DNA of 64,000 bases from Alphaproteobacteria bacterium Ga0077535 (GCA_001464425.1 LNEK01000030.1:107764-171763), one strand, 5' to 3'; counted from the stretch's first letter, positions 45,712-55,762 are shown. Numbers and translations: made by a program. The notes: a model not told the origin generated them from the letters alone.

Positions 45712-48700
45712 CTAGGCAACGGCGGCGGCGACATCGTCCAGCGCGTGCGCGAGGCGCGGCAGCATTTCCTTCGGGCAGATTTGCCAGAAGCGGCCGCGGA
45801 CATCGCTCCAGTGCGCGAGCATGTGCGCGGCGCGCGGCGAGTTGGTTCGCCGGACATGCTCTTCTATCAACGACTTGAGCACGTCTTCCCAGTGCGCTGC
45901 ACTGAGCCGGCGCGCGACGACGCTATCGGCGTTGAGCAATTGCTCGAAATTACCGACTTCGTCGTAAACGAAAGCCATGCCGCCCGACATGCCGGCCGCG
46001 AAATTGTCGCCGACTTCACCGAGGATCGCGACCGTGCCACCCGTCATATATTCGCACGCGTTGGCGCCTGCGCCCTCGACAACGGCATCCGCGCCCGAAT
46101 TGCGGACCGCGAAGCGCTCGCCTGCGAGGCCAGCGGCGAACAACTTTCCGGCGGTTGCGCCGTAGAGGCACGTATTGCCGATGATTGCACCGAGTCGATC
46201 CGCTTCCTCAGGCGCGGGCTTCAATGTGATCAAGCCACCCGAGAGTCCTTTGCCGACATAATCGTTGGCATCGCCGGTTACGTGCAGCGCAATGCCCTGC
46301 ACCATAAACGCCCCGAGGCTCTGCCCGCACGAGCCGCGCAGATTGACGCTGAGCTGGCCCTCTGGCAGCGCGCTCATGCCGAACTTGCGCACCACATGCG
46401 CCGACGCGCGCGCGCCGATCGCACGCTGTGTGTTGCGAACGGCGACATCAAGCTGACGCTTCTCGCCGCGCTCAAAAAAGCCCGGCGCATCATCGATAAA
46501 TTGATGATCGAGCGAAGCCGGCGGCTCGTTGCGGCCAAGCTGTGTGCAATAACTCGGATAGGGGCTATCGACGCGCACCAAGAGCGGATTGAGATCGAGA
46601 TCGTCCAGGTGCTCGGCGCCGCGGCTGATCTGTTCGATGAGCTCTGTCCGCCCGATGATCTCTTCCAAGCGCCGGAAGCCGATCTGCGCCAAAATCTCGC
46701 GCACTTCCTCAGCGATGAAGCTCATCAGATTGACGACCTTCTCCGGCGTGCCGGTGAACTTAGCCCGGAGCGCATCGTCCTGGGTGCAGACGCCAACCGG
46801 GCATGTGTTGGAATGGCACTGTCGCACCATGAGACAGCCCATGGCGACGAGCGAGGCTGTACCGATCCCGAACTCCTCCGCCCCGAGGATCGCGGCAACG
46901 ATGATGTCGCGGCCGGTGCGCAGCCCGCCATCAGTGCGCAGGCGCACGCGATGGCGCAGATTGTTGAGCATCAGCACCTGATGCGCTTCTGCGAGACCCA
47001 TCTCCCACGGAATGCCGGCATACTTGATCGAAGTTTGCGGACTGGCGCCGGTGCCGCCGACATGGCCGGAGATCAGGATCGTATCAGCGCCCGCCTTGGC
47101 GACACCGGCGGCGACCGCGCCGATGCCGGATTGCGCAACGAGCTTCACAGTCACACGTGCAACCGGATTGATCTGCTTCAAATCATAGATCAGCTGCGCG
47201 AGATCTTCGATCGAGTAGATATCGTGGTGCGGCGGCGGGCTGATCAGCGACACGCCCGGCGTCGCGTGCCGTAAGCGCGCGATGAGTTCTGTGACCTTGA
47301 AGCCCGGCAGCTGGCCGCCTTCACCAGGCTTGGCGCCCTGCGCCACCTTGATTTCGATCTCGCGGCACTGGTTCAGATATTCCGCCGTCACGCCGAAGCG
47401 ACCCGAGGCCACCTGCTTCACCGCAGAATTCGCATCATCACCGTTCGGCAACGGCTTATAGCGTTCAGGATCTTCGCCGCCTTCGCCTGACACGCTGCGC
47501 GCACCGATGCGGTTCATAGCGATGTTGAGGGCGCCGTGCGCTTCCGGTGAAAGCGCGCCCATGCTCATGCCCGGCGTCAAAAAGCGCTTCGTGATGTCGG
47601 TGATGCTCTCGACTTCGTTGAGCGGCGTCGGGCGGAGCTTTTCTTCACGCACTTCCAACAGATCGCGCAGCTGGATCGGCTGACTGAGGCGCCGCTCACG
47701 CACCACTTCGGAATATTTGCGGTAGGCCTTGTAATCGCCGGTATCGCAGGCGCGCTGGAGCTGGTGAATGGAATCCGCTTCGAGCGCATGGCGCTCGCCG
47801 CTGGCGCGATAGCGATACTGGCCGCCCATCGGCAGAGCGACGAGCGTATCGTCGAAGCCGCGTTCGTTCTGCTCGCTCGCCTCAAGCGCAAGCCCGGAAA
47901 GGCCGATGCCGGAAATGCGACTTGTAAGCCCCGGGAAGAACTCGTCCGCCAACGCGCGCGAAAGACCGATCGCCTCGAAGTTCAAACCACCACGATAAGA
48001 TGAGATCACCGAGATGCCCATCTTGGAAATGATCTTCAGCAACCCGGCTTCCAAAGCTGCGCGATAATTCGCCGCCGCTTGCTCGGGCTTCAGCCCGCCG
48101 CCCAGCCCGCGCTGAACACGATCCGCCACCGTGTCGAACGCGAGATACGGATTGATCGTCGTCGCGCCGCAGCCGATCAGCACAGCGGCGTAGTGCGCAT
48201 CGAGGCACTCAGCACTGCGCACGCTGATCGAGCAGAACGAGCGCAAACCTTTGGCCACCAGATGCGAATGCACCGCGCTGGCGACCAGGATCATCGGGCA
48301 AGCAATCCGGTCCGGCCCCTGCGCTTCATCGGTCAGCACCAAATGCGAGCGCTTGTTGAACGCCACCGCTTGCTCTGCCTCGGCGCGGAGGCGGTGGATG
48401 GTGGCGCGCAATGCAACGCCAGCGTCACCGCCGCCAGCGGGCGCGGCAAAGGTGCAATCAAGCCGGGCGATATCGTCGTGCAGCTCACGCGCCATGCGCG
48501 CGAACATGCCATTGGTGAGGATCGGGCTCGACAGCACGAACACACGCGCCTGCGCTTCGTCTTGCGCCAGAATGTTGCCGAGGTTCTTGAAGCGCGTCGC
48601 CAAACTCATGACCCGGCCTTCGCGCAGCGGATCGATCGGCGGGTTCGTCACTTGGCTGAAATTCTGCCGAAAATAATGCGAGAGCGGCCGGTTCTGTTCG

Positions 48701-50250
48701 GAGAGCACCGCGAGCGGCGCGTCATCGCCCATCGAGCCGATGGCTTCTTTGCCCTCCTCCAGCATCGGCTGCAGCAATAGCTCGACATCTTCCATCGTGT
48801 AGCCAGCCGCAGCTTGACGCTGCAGCAGCTCAGCGCGATCGGGATAGAGGCGCGGCTCTTTGCCTTTTAGCTTCTGATCGAGATCGATGACGTTGTTCAG
48901 CCAAGCGCCGTAAGGGTGCTGCGCGGCCAGCGCGTCGACCAGTTCTTCATGGTGATAGAGGCGGCCCTCGCGCGTATCGACCGCAACCATCTGCCCGGCG
49001 CCAATGCGGCCACGCTCGGTGATCACGCGATCATCCAGCGGGCACATGCCGGTTTCCGAGCCGACAGCGAGCAAGCCGTCTTGCGTCAGTGCGTACCGGA
49101 GCGGACGCAAGCCGTTGCGATCAAGCCCGGCCACCGCCCAACGGCCATCGAACATCGCCAGAGCCGCCGGCCCGTCCCACGGCTCCATCACCGCGTTCGA
49201 ATACGCATAGAGCGCGCGATGCTCGGACTTCATCGTGCGCGACTTCGCCCAAGCTTCGGGAATGAGCAGCGTCTTCGCCATCGGCGCCGCGCGGCCGGCG
49301 CGTACAAGCACTTCGAACACGTTGTCGAGCGCAGCAGAATCCGATCCACCTGGCTGAACGATCGGCTTCACGTCGCCATCCGCATCGCCAAACGCTTCCG
49401 ACGCCATCCGCACTTCGTGCGAACGCATCCAGTTCACATTCCCCTTCAGCGTATTGATCTCGCCATTGTGCGCGAGCATGCGGAACGGCTGTGCGAGCCG
49501 CCATTGCGGGAAAGTGTTGGTGGAATAGCGCTGATGATAGAGCGCAACCGAAGACGTAAAGCGCTCATCGCGAAGATCGGGATAGAAACTATCGATCTGC
49601 GCAGCCAGGAACATGCCCTTGTAGACAAGCCGCTTCGCTGACAGCGAACAGACATAAAGCTCAGTGACGTTGTCGCCCAAGGCCCGCTTTTCGATGCGGC
49701 GGCGCACGAGAAAGAGATCACGATCGACGACATCGGATTCGCGCGCATGCGGATCGTAAAACAGAACTTGCTCGATCTCGGGCCGCGTGGCGTTCGCTTT
49801 TTCACCGATCTGGCTGATATTCACCGGCACTTGGCGCCAGGAATAAATCACGAAGCCGGCCCGGATGATCTCGCTCTCAACGATGACGCGCGCGCGTTCC
49901 TGCGCGCCAAGGTCGAGGCGCGGCAGAAAAATCTGGCCGACGAAGATCGGCCCTTCCTTCGGCGTGTGGCCGGTGCGGATCACGACTTCGCGCAGAAACT
50001 CCTGCGGCGCTTCGATCAGGATGCCGGCGCCGTCGCCAGTCTTCCCGTCCGCATCGACGGCGCCGCGATGCCAGACCGCCTTCAACGCTGCGATCGCCAG
50101 CGTAACAACATCGCGCCTCTGTCTTCCGTCGATGGCGACAACCATGCCAACGCCGCACGCATCGCGTTCATCAGCGGCGCTGTAGAGGCCGTCGCGCGCA
50201 AGCTTCTCGCGTTCGCGCTCGTAGCGCGCGATTTCGTCGGCGCCACTCAT
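45712..50250 (-). CDS. gltB: Glutamate synthase (NADPH) large subunit
   Basis: GltB makes two glutamates from glutamine and 2-oxoglutarate. The 1512-residue protein begins with a propeptide (31 residues) followed by the catalytic Cys32 in DACGVGMVVAIDG, then the class II glutaminase. The central domain, the FMN-binding synthase domain (RHATPGVSLISPPPHHDIYSIEDLAQLI, VKLVAQSGIGAVAAGVAKAGAD), the 3Fe-4S cluster CLMVRQCHSNTCPVGVC and the C-terminal GXGXG beta-helix follow. The start at 50250 overlaps the gltD stop as ATGA. Length is normal. Confidence 0.97.
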   Translation of the reverse strand: MSGADEIARYEREREKLARDGLYSAADERDACGVGMVVAIDGRQRRDVVTLAIAALKAVWHRGAVDADGKTGDGAGILIEAPQEFLREVVIRTGHTPKEGPIFVGQIFLPRLDLGAQERARVIVESEIIRAGFVIYSWRQVPVNISQIGEKANATRPEIEQVLFYDPHARESDVVDRDLFLVRRRIEKRALGDNVTELYVCSLSAKRLVYKGMFLAAQIDSFYPDLRDERFTSSVALYHQRYSTNTFPQWRLAQPFRMLAHNGEINTLKGNVNWMRSHEVRMASEAFGDADGDVKPIVQPGGSDSAALDNVFEVLVRAGRAAPMAKTLLIPEAWAKSRTMKSEHRALYAYSNAVMEPWDGPAALAMFDGRWAVAGLDRNGLRPLRYALTQDGLLAVGSETGMCPLDDRVITERGRIGAGQMVAVDTREGRLYHHEELVDALAAQHPYGAWLNNVIDLDQKLKGKEPRLYPDRAELLQRQAAAGYTMEDVELLLQPMLEEGKEAIGSMGDDAPLAVLSEQNRPLSHYFRQNFSQVTNPPIDPLREGRVMSLATRFKNLGNILAQDEAQARVFVLSSPILTNGMFARMARELHDDIARLDCTFAAPAGGGDAGVALRATIHRLRAEAEQAVAFNKRSHLVLTDEAQGPDRIACPMILVASAVHSHLVAKGLRSFCSISVRSAECLDAHYAAVLIGCGATTINPYLAFDTVADRVQRGLGGGLKPEQAAANYRAALEAGLLKIISKMGISVISSYRGGLNFEAIGLSRALADEFFPGLTSRISGIGLSGLALEASEQNERGFDDTLVALPMGGQYRYRASGERHALEADSIHQLQRACDTGDYKAYRKYSEVVRERRLSQPIQLRDLLEVREEKLRPTPLNEVESITDITKRFLTPGMSMGALSPEAHGALNIAMNRIGARSVSGEGGEDPERYKPLPNGDDANSAVKQVASGRFGVTAEYLNQCREIEIKVAQGAKPGEGGQLPGFKVTELIARLRHATPGVSLISPPPHHDIYSIEDLAQLIYDLKQINPVARVTVKLVAQSGIGAVAAGVAKAGADTILISGHVGGTGASPQTSIKYAGIPWEMGLAEAHQVLMLNNLRHRVRLRTDGGLRTGRDIIVAAILGAEEFGIGTASLVAMGCLMVRQCHSNTCPVGVCTQDDALRAKFTGTPEKVVNLMSFIAEEVREILAQIGFRRLEEIIGRTELIEQISRGAEHLDDLDLNPLLVRVDSPYPSYCTQLGRNEPPASLDHQFIDDAPGFFERGEKRQLDVAVRNTQRAIGARASAHVVRKFGMSALPEGQLSVNLRGSCGQSLGAFMVQGIALHVTGDANDYVGKGLSGGLITLKPAPEEADRLGAIIGNTCLYGATAGKLFAAGLAGERFAVRNSGADAVVEGAGANACEYMTGGTVAILGEVGDNFAAGMSGGMAFVYDEVGNFEQLLNADSVVARRLSAAHWEDVLKSLIEEHVRRTNSPRAAHMLAHWSDVRGRFWQICPKEMLPRLAHALDDVAAAVA

Positions 50251-51650
50251 TCCGCCGCCACTTTCGCGTTTGCTTGCAGCCACGCGTGCATTGCATCGGC
50301 GGCGTCGCGACCCTCGCGGATCGCCCACACGACGAGCGAGGCACCGCGCACGATGTCGCCAGCGGCGAACACGCCCGGCTGACTTGTCTCATAGGTCAGC
50401 GGATTGACGCTGAGTGTGCCCCAGCGTGTTGTCGCGACATCCCAGCCGCTCAAATCCTCTGGGTCAAAGCCGAGCGCGGCGATCACTAGGTCAGCTGGCG
50501 CTTCATAAGCGCTGTTCGGTTGTTCTTCCGGCGCACGGCGGCCGCTTTCATCCGGTGCGCCAAGCTGCATGCGCGCGGCACGCACTGCGCCGGGGCCAAC
50601 AGATTTCGGCGCGGCGAGCCAATCGAAACCAACGCCCTCTTCTTCGGCATGCGAAACCTCGCGTTGCGACCCCGGCATATTGGCGCGGTCGCGGCGATAG
50701 AGGCACGTGACACTCTTAGCGCCTTGGCGCCGCGCCGTGCGCACGCAATCCATCGCCGTATCGCCGCCGCCGATCACGACAACGCGGCGATCCTTGGCGT
50801 TAAGCGCGCCTGAGGTAAAATCCGGCACATCCTCTCCGAGACCAACGCGGTTCGATGCTATGAGATAATCAAGCGCGGCAACGACGCTCTGATCATGCGG
50901 CGCGTTGAGCGGGCGCGGCTTGTAAACGCCGGTCGCGATCAGCACCGAGTCATGGCGCGCGCGCAGGTCGGCGAAGCTGATGGTCTCGCCGACATTGCAA
51001 TTGAGCTCAAACTTAACGCCGCCATCGATCAGCCGCTGCGCCCGGCGCTCGACGACTTCCTTCTCAAGCTTGAAGTTCGGAATGCCGTACACCAGCAAGC
51101 CGCCGATGCGGTCGTGCCGGTCGTAAACCGTCACCTGATAGCCACGCAGGCGCATGCGCTCGGCCGCCGCGAGGCCAGCGGGGCCAGCGCCTATAATCCC
51201 GATGCTTTCGCTGCGCTCGGCGCGCGGCTTAATCGGCGCGACCCAGCCCTCGCGCCAAGCCGTGTCAGTCAGGTATTTCTCGACCGCGCCGATGGTCACC
51301 GCGCCGTGGCCGCTCTGTTCGATGACGCATGCGCCCTCGCAGAGGCGATCCTGCGGACAGATGCGGCCGCACACTTCCGGCATCGAATTGGTCGAGGCTG
51401 CCACGTCGTAGGCCTCCCGCAGCCTGCCCTCGGCGGTCAGCCGGAGCCAGTCCGGGATATTGTTCTGGAGCGGGCAGTGCGTCTGGCAAAACGGCACACC
51501 GCACTGGGCGCAACGGGATGCCTGCGCCTCGGCCTTTTCAGCAATGAATTGGCGGTGAATCTCATGGAAATCGCCCGCCCGCTCGGAAGCAGGGCGTTTG
51601 TCGGGCCAGCTTTGCCCGAGCGCGACGAATTTCTGCATGCGTTCAGTCAA
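50247..51650 (-). CDS. gltD: Glutamate synthase (NADPH) small subunit
   Basis: GltD takes electrons from NADPH through FAD and two 4Fe-4S clusters to GltB. The 467-residue protein has the two Cys clusters CAQCGVPFCQTHCPLQNNIPDWL and CGRICPQDRLCEGACV, a first nucleotide fold SIGIIGAGPAGLAAAERM and a second VVVIGGGDTAMDCVRTA. Start is TTG at 51650, five bases after GGAGGAG; the ATG four codons inside is too far from it. It is the first gene of the gltDB operon. Confidence 0.96.
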   Translation of the reverse strand: MTERMQKFVALGQSWPDKRPASERAGDFHEIHRQFIAEKAEAQASRCAQCGVPFCQTHCPLQNNIPDWLRLTAEGRLREAYDVAASTNSMPEVCGRICPQDRLCEGACVIEQSGHGAVTIGAVEKYLTDTAWREGWVAPIKPRAERSESIGIIGAGPAGLAAAERMRLRGYQVTVYDRHDRIGGLLVYGIPNFKLEKEVVERRAQRLIDGGVKFELNCNVGETISFADLRARHDSVLIATGVYKPRPLNAPHDQSVVAALDYLIASNRVGLGEDVPDFTSGALNAKDRRVVVIGGGDTAMDCVRTARRQGAKSVTCLYRRDRANMPGSQREVSHAEEEGVGFDWLAAPKSVGPGAVRAARMQLGAPDESGRRAPEEQPNSAYEAPADLVIAALGFDPEDLSGWDVATTRWGTLSVNPLTYETSQPGVFAAGDIVRGASLVVWAIREGRDAADAMHAWLQANAKVAAE

Positions 51651-51908
51651 GAACGCTCCTCCAAAGGCCAGTCCAAAGGGAGATTATTTCTGTATCCGGC
51701 GATTCACCCGCATTTCAAGCAATAAGCTGCCTCTGGTGCTGCAATGCAGCAAAAAACTGCGGTCGATGTGGTTAACGGCCAATTTTCGCCCGTCGCCTGA
51801 GGGAGGGTCAGCCCGCTCCCGAGAGCGTTCAGGCCGCAGTTTTGCAAGGTCGCGCCCGAAGCCTTCGGATGAGACAATCACGTGTCGCGACTCGGTGAAC
51901 TAACCACG

Positions 51909-52847
51909 ATGGATGATCAGCCCGTTCAGGCCGAACCCAACCCAGGGCCAACGCTCTTCGGGCTGAACCACACATGGCTGCTGATCGGCGGCATCGCCGC
52001 GCTGATCGGCGCGCCATTGCTGCTCACCCAGTTCGGCGCGGAATTCACCCGCATTGGCCAAGCCGCACTGCTCGGCGTGCTGCAGGGGCTGACAGAGTTC
52101 TTGCCCGTCTCATCGACAGCGCACTTGCTGCTCGGCGCAGAGGCGATCGGCTACAATGATCCCGGCGGCATCTTCACGGTAATGATCCAGCTCGGCTCGA
52201 TCCTCGCGGTGATGTGGCTCTACCGGCAGCGCATCATCGATGTCGTCACCGGCCTGCCGACCAAGCCCGAAGCGCGGCGCTTTGCGCTCATGCTGTTTCT
52301 TGCGTTCCTGCCGGCAGTAGCGATCGGCTTCTTTGCGGCCGATTACATCAAGCTCGTACTCTACAATAGCTTCAGTATCATCGCCTGGGCGCTCGTGATC
52401 GGCGGCGTTGCGATGCTTTTGCTAGAGCGCTTTGCGCCGAAGCCTGTTGTGACGGACGCAAGCACAACACCGATCTGGCGCGCAGTTGCGATTGGCTTCA
52501 TGCAATGTATCGCGATGATCCCGGGCGTTTCACGTTCTGGCGCAACCATTTACGGCGGCCTGCTGCTAGGCCTAGACCGTCGCGCAGCGGCGGAGTTCTC
52601 ATTCTTCCTCGCAATGCCGACCATGATCGCGGCGTTTATCTACGACTTCATCAAGATCAAAGATCAGATCAGCGGAGACCGCATCACCGAAATCGCGGTG
52701 GGCTTCGTGTTCGCATTTATCTCCGCGCTGATCGTGGTGCGGCCATTCCTCGATTTCGTCACGCGCGTTGGGTTTGCGCCGTTTGCGTGGTATCGCATCG
52801 TCATCGGCGCCGCCCTGCTCGGCGCCATGGCTTTGGGATGGCTGTGA
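51909..52847 (+). CDS. uppP: Undecaprenyl-diphosphate phosphatase
   Basis: UppP (BacA) regenerates undecaprenyl phosphate for peptidoglycan and O-antigen synthesis. The 312-residue membrane protein has eight or so spans and both catalytic motifs, LLGVLQGLTEFLPVSSTAHL (about residues 58-78) and IPGVSRSGATIYGG (about 200-213). ATG 51909 was chosen; GTG 51882 in frame is an alternative and neither has a clear ribosome-binding site. Its stop overlaps the DUF488 start. Confidence 0.95.
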   Translation: MDDQPVQAEPNPGPTLFGLNHTWLLIGGIAALIGAPLLLTQFGAEFTRIGQAALLGVLQGLTEFLPVSSTAHLLLGAEAIGYNDPGGIFTVMIQLGSILAVMWLYRQRIIDVVTGLPTKPEARRFALMLFLAFLPAVAIGFFAADYIKLVLYNSFSIIAWALVIGGVAMLLLERFAPKPVVTDASTTPIWRAVAIGFMQCIAMIPGVSRSGATIYGGLLLGLDRRAAAEFSFFLAMPTMIAAFIYDFIKIKDQISGDRITEIAVGFVFAFISALIVVRPFLDFVTRVGFAPFAWYRIVIGAALLGAMALGWL

Positions 52848-53299
52848 GCACAAAAGTCTGGACCATCGGCTACGAAAAGGTCGGCCAGGCCGATTTCGTC
52901 GCCGCGCTTAAGAACGCAAAGATCAAGACTCTGATCGACGTGCGTGAGGTTGCTAACTCGCGCCGCGCGGGGTTCTCCAAAAAATCTCTGGCCGCTGCGC
53001 TTGATGAAGCGGGCATCGCCTACATTCACATGAAGCCCCTCGGCACGCCGAAAGCTGGCCGCGAAGCCGCCCGCAAGGGCGACCACAAAACCATGAGCCG
53101 CATCTTCGAAGCGAAGATGGTGGAGCCCGAGAGCCAGCTTGCGCTCAGCGAAGCGGCCGAACTGGCAAAGAAGGGCCGCGTCTGCCTCATGTGCTTGGAG
53201 CATGACTGGCGCGAGTGTCATCGCACCATCGTTGCGCAGCATCTTGAGGACGAGTTCGGCGCTAGGCCGCTGCACCTTTCGCCCGAACCACGTCTCTGA
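52838..53299 (+). CDS. DUF488 family protein
   Basis: A 153-residue protein with the DUF488 signature: VWTIGYEKVGQADFVAAL, TLIDVREVANSRRAGFSKKSLA and VCLMCLEHDWRECHRTIVAQHL with its two Cys and a His-Arg. The family is of unknown function, with a possible nucleotide- or metal-related role. ATG 52838 overlaps the uppP stop by 10 bases; GTG 52844 would overlap it as GTGA. Its last 38 bases overlap the convergent membrane-protein gene. Confidence 0.85.
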   Translation: MAVSTKVWTIGYEKVGQADFVAALKNAKIKTLIDVREVANSRRAGFSKKSLAAALDEAGIAYIHMKPLGTPKAGREAARKGDHKTMSRIFEAKMVEPESQLALSEAAELAKKGRVCLMCLEHDWRECHRTIVAQHLEDEFGARPLHLSPEPRL

Positions 53300-53957
53300 G
53301 AGCAAAGCCAAGCAGCGCGACCCAGGCGACCACGAACGTGAGGCCCATAATGCCGGAACGTGTAACGTGATCGCTCGCCGCTGCGGCGACGCCTAACGTC
53401 GGCGCCACGAGCGCGATACCGAGAATCCAGCGCCGCTTCTCGGCCACCAGGCACAAGCCAGCGCAGAACAGCGCATGCGCCGCGAGTAGCGCAAACTTGC
53501 TCCAAGCGCCGAAATGCGACGCGCCAAGCAGATCGCCCGGATCATCGAGCACGCCGGTGATGTCCAGCAATGTCGACGTTTCCAGCACGTCGGCGAGGCC
53601 GGCAAGAACAGCGCTCGCGACGGCGGCAGCAGCGAGCGGCCTGCCCCACTGCCCGCCAGAGAGGTACAGCGCCGCGCACATGCAGAACGCCACATAGGCC
53701 GGGATGAAGGCGAGCAGATCGACGACATTCACCGCGTCCATGGCGGCGATGACAAGATCGCGGCAGATACTGTCCGCCGGGCCGAAAATGTTCGTGAGGT
53801 CTTCAGTGTTGCGGGCGAATTCGAACTGAATGACAGCGCCGCGCGCCATGCATTGGCCGGCTTCACGCATTTCCGGCAACAGCGAAAACGCGACTGACAC
53901 CGCCAGTACGGCAGCGCCGGTTATCGCCGTCGAGAGTGCCCAGCCGCGCGTGCTCAC
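53262..53957 (-). CDS. Multispanning membrane protein of unknown function
   Basis: A 231-residue protein with about six to seven hydrophobic segments (first about 8-28) and two Cys in GQCMARG and ADSICRD that lie in the first extramembrane loop. No family was recognised. The GTG at 53957 is chosen because it overlaps the stop of the upstream reductase gene as GTGA; the frame stays open about 50 bases further upstream inside that gene. It overlaps the DUF488 gene by 38 bases tail to tail. Confidence 0.65.
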   Translation of the reverse strand: MSTRGWALSTAITGAAVLAVSVAFSLLPEMREAGQCMARGAVIQFEFARNTEDLTNIFGPADSICRDLVIAAMDAVNVVDLLAFIPAYVAFCMCAALYLSGGQWGRPLAAAAVASAVLAGLADVLETSTLLDITGVLDDPGDLLGASHFGAWSKFALLAAHALFCAGLCLVAEKRRWILGIALVAPTLGVAAAASDHVTRSGIMGLTFVVAWVALLGFALRDVVRAKGAAA

Positions 53958-54946
53958 GCGGGGTTCTGACGCGTTTGGAATTGGCCGTACGGGCGGAAGC
54001 GCCAAAGGTATGTCGGCGCGATCGACTCAACGCTTTCAAGCTCGCTCACGCCCAGATCCTGGATCGTGCCGGCGCTTGTATCGGCGCCGACGACGTTGTC
54101 GGTTTTGAGCATCCGCACTTGATCGCCGGTGAGCGGCGGATCAGCGAACGGGATCAGGCCAAACGTCCAGCCCAGTAGCAAACCTAGCGGCTGCGCGAAG
54201 AAAAACGGCAGCGACAACATTGGCACGGGGCGATCTGTTTCGGTACGGATGTAATCCAGCAATTCGCGGAAGGTGTAGACGCGCGGGCCGCCGAGTTCGA
54301 ACACACGGCCGCGGGCGCGTTCATCGACGACAGCGTTGGCGATCGCCTCGGCAACATCGCCAACGAACACTGGCTGGAAGCGGGTCGTACCGCCGCCGAT
54401 CAAAGGCAAAGGCGCAAACGGGCGGAAAGCGCTGAACGTGGCGGCCATTTGGCCGAAGCGGTTGAAGAAATTGTCCTCCGGCCCAAACACAATCGATGGC
54501 CGCACAATGGTCGCGCTTGGCAGCGAGTCGAGGACAGCGCGTTCACCGGCGTACTTGGTGCGGGCATAGAGGGCGCCCTGGGGCGCAGCGCCGATCGCAG
54601 AAACATGCACCAAGCTCTTGATGCCACGGCGCGCGGCGGCTTCCGCGATCGCGCGCGCGGCGTCGACGTGGAGGGCTTCAAACTTTTGCTTGCCGCTCTC
54701 GTGCAGCACCGCAACCAAATTCACGACGGCGTCGGCGCCTTCGAGGGCGGCGTCGATGGAGTCCGCAAAGCGCACGTTGGCTTGCACCAGCTGAATTTGG
54801 CCAACGTCGCCCATCACGCGCAGTTCATGGCCAAGGTGCGGGCGGCGCATGGCGATGCGGACGCGCTTGCCGCGCTTTGCCAGGGCGCGGACGACTTGTT
54901 TGCCGATGAAACCTGAGCCGCCGAATACAACGACAAGTTCTGACAT
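53954..54946 (-). CDS. NAD(P)-binding reductase, NDUFA9-like (complex I assembly type)
   Basis: A 330-residue atypical short-chain dehydrogenase. VVVFGGSGFIGKQVVRALAKRGKRVRIAMRRP (GxxGxxG, about 4-35), VNLVAVLHESGKQKFEALHVDAARAIAEAA, the active-site-like YARTKYAGERAV and the GGGTTRFQPVFVGDVAEAI segment match NDUFA9-type proteins of alphaproteobacteria. Mitochondrial NDUFA9 is an accessory subunit of complex I; bacterial ones may act in respiration. GGAG lies seven bases before the chosen ATG. Its start faces the tandem-repeat gene across a GGAAC/GTTCC-rich region. Confidence 0.82.
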   Translation of the reverse strand: MSELVVVFGGSGFIGKQVVRALAKRGKRVRIAMRRPHLGHELRVMGDVGQIQLVQANVRFADSIDAALEGADAVVNLVAVLHESGKQKFEALHVDAARAIAEAAARRGIKSLVHVSAIGAAPQGALYARTKYAGERAVLDSLPSATIVRPSIVFGPEDNFFNRFGQMAATFSAFRPFAPLPLIGGGTTRFQPVFVGDVAEAIANAVVDERARGRVFELGGPRVYTFRELLDYIRTETDRPVPMLSLPFFFAQPLGLLLGWTFGLIPFADPPLTGDQVRMLKTDNVVGADTSAGTIQDLGVSELESVESIAPTYLWRFRPYGQFQTRQNPA

Positions 54947-55092
54947 GAATTGCTCCATCAGGGCCGATTCAGCACCGCTCTTGGATAGTGCGCTGACGGC
55001 TCCTGAAAGTGTGCCGAGTTGTGTCGCGGTATGAAGATTCCGACAGAACTTGGCAACTGGTTGGGAACCGTTCCGGCGCGGCATGTTCCTGC

Positions 55093-55117
55093 GGAACGAT
55101 GTCACGCCCGCCCGGTT
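55093..55117 (+). promoter_or_regulatory. Putative EcfG-type promoter
   Basis: GGAAC (55093-55097), 16 bases and GGTT (55114-55117) fit the EcfG pattern with one mismatch to CGTT. Transcription would start about 45 bases before the secreted repeat-protein gene at 55170. The region just upstream also holds GGAAC/GTTCC near-palindromes (55064-55089), spaced 15 rather than 16 bases, so they were not called. Confidence 0.4.
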
Positions 55118-55169
55118 TGACCCATTCAACGGCCCGTTAAGTGGTCGAAACCCTCAGAGAGAAGACCCA

Positions 55170-55736
55170 ATGAAGAAGTATCTCGCAATTGCTGTAGCCG
55201 CCGCCGCTCTTATGACCGCGGCGCCAGCAGCCGCTCAATCCTGGCAGAGCATCAACCAGCGCCAGGACCGCCTCGACGCCCGGATCGACACCGGCGTTCG
55301 CAACGGTTCTCTGACGCGTAACGAGGCGGTGCGCCTGCGCGCTGAGTTTAACGACCTGGTCCGCCTTGAAGCGCGCTATCGCGCCTCGAACGGACTTTCC
55401 TTCAACGAACGCGCCGATCTTGATCGGCGTTTCGATAACCTGAGCCAGCGCATCCGATACGAGCGCAACGACCGTGACGATCGCGGCTGGCAGAGTATCA
55501 ACCAGCGCCAGCGTCATATCGATAGCCGCATCGATTTCGGCGTCCAGCGCGGATACATTTCGCGCCGCGAAGCAACGCGTCTGCGGGCTGAGTTCAACGA
55601 TATTGCGCGCCTCGAAGTGCAATACCGCCGCAATGGCCTCAGCAATCCGGAGCGTCGCGAACTTGACCGCCGTTTCGATCGCTTGAGCGCTACGGTAGAA
55701 GCGGAACTGCGTGATCGCAACAACCGCCGCGGTTAA
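55170..55736 (+). CDS. Exported protein with an internal tandem duplication
   Basis: A 188-residue protein: signal peptide (MKKYLAIAVAAAALMTAAPAAA) and two copies of a helical module of about 82 residues. Both copies read WQSINQRQ, then ID-GV, RLRAEFND, RLE, NGLS, DRRFD and LS in the same order (from about residue 25 and 109). It is highly charged, with many Arg and Asp, and has no Cys. The module has no recognised family. AGAGAGAAG precedes the ATG. An EcfG-like promoter upstream suggests a stress role. A strong terminator follows. Confidence 0.75.
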   Translation: MKKYLAIAVAAAALMTAAPAAAQSWQSINQRQDRLDARIDTGVRNGSLTRNEAVRLRAEFNDLVRLEARYRASNGLSFNERADLDRRFDNLSQRIRYERNDRDDRGWQSINQRQRHIDSRIDFGVQRGYISRREATRLRAEFNDIARLEVQYRRNGLSNPERRELDRRFDRLSATVEAELRDRNNRRG

Positions 55737-55762
55737 GCTCAAACACTTGTGAAGAACCAGAC

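Noticed and set aside
45745..47274. Long plus-strand frame (about 509 codons) inside gltB
   Set aside because: Antisense shadow of a conserved gene; no homology or ribosome-binding site. The same holds for 48079-48780 and 48916-49641.
51651..51881. Sigma-54 promoter for gltDB
   Set aside because: Only a GG-N9-GC near-match was found, one base short of the required spacing.
55064..55089. GGAAC/GTTCC near-palindrome as a bidirectional EcfG promoter
   Set aside because: Spacing before TGTT is 15 bases, one short of the consensus; the site at 55093 fits better.
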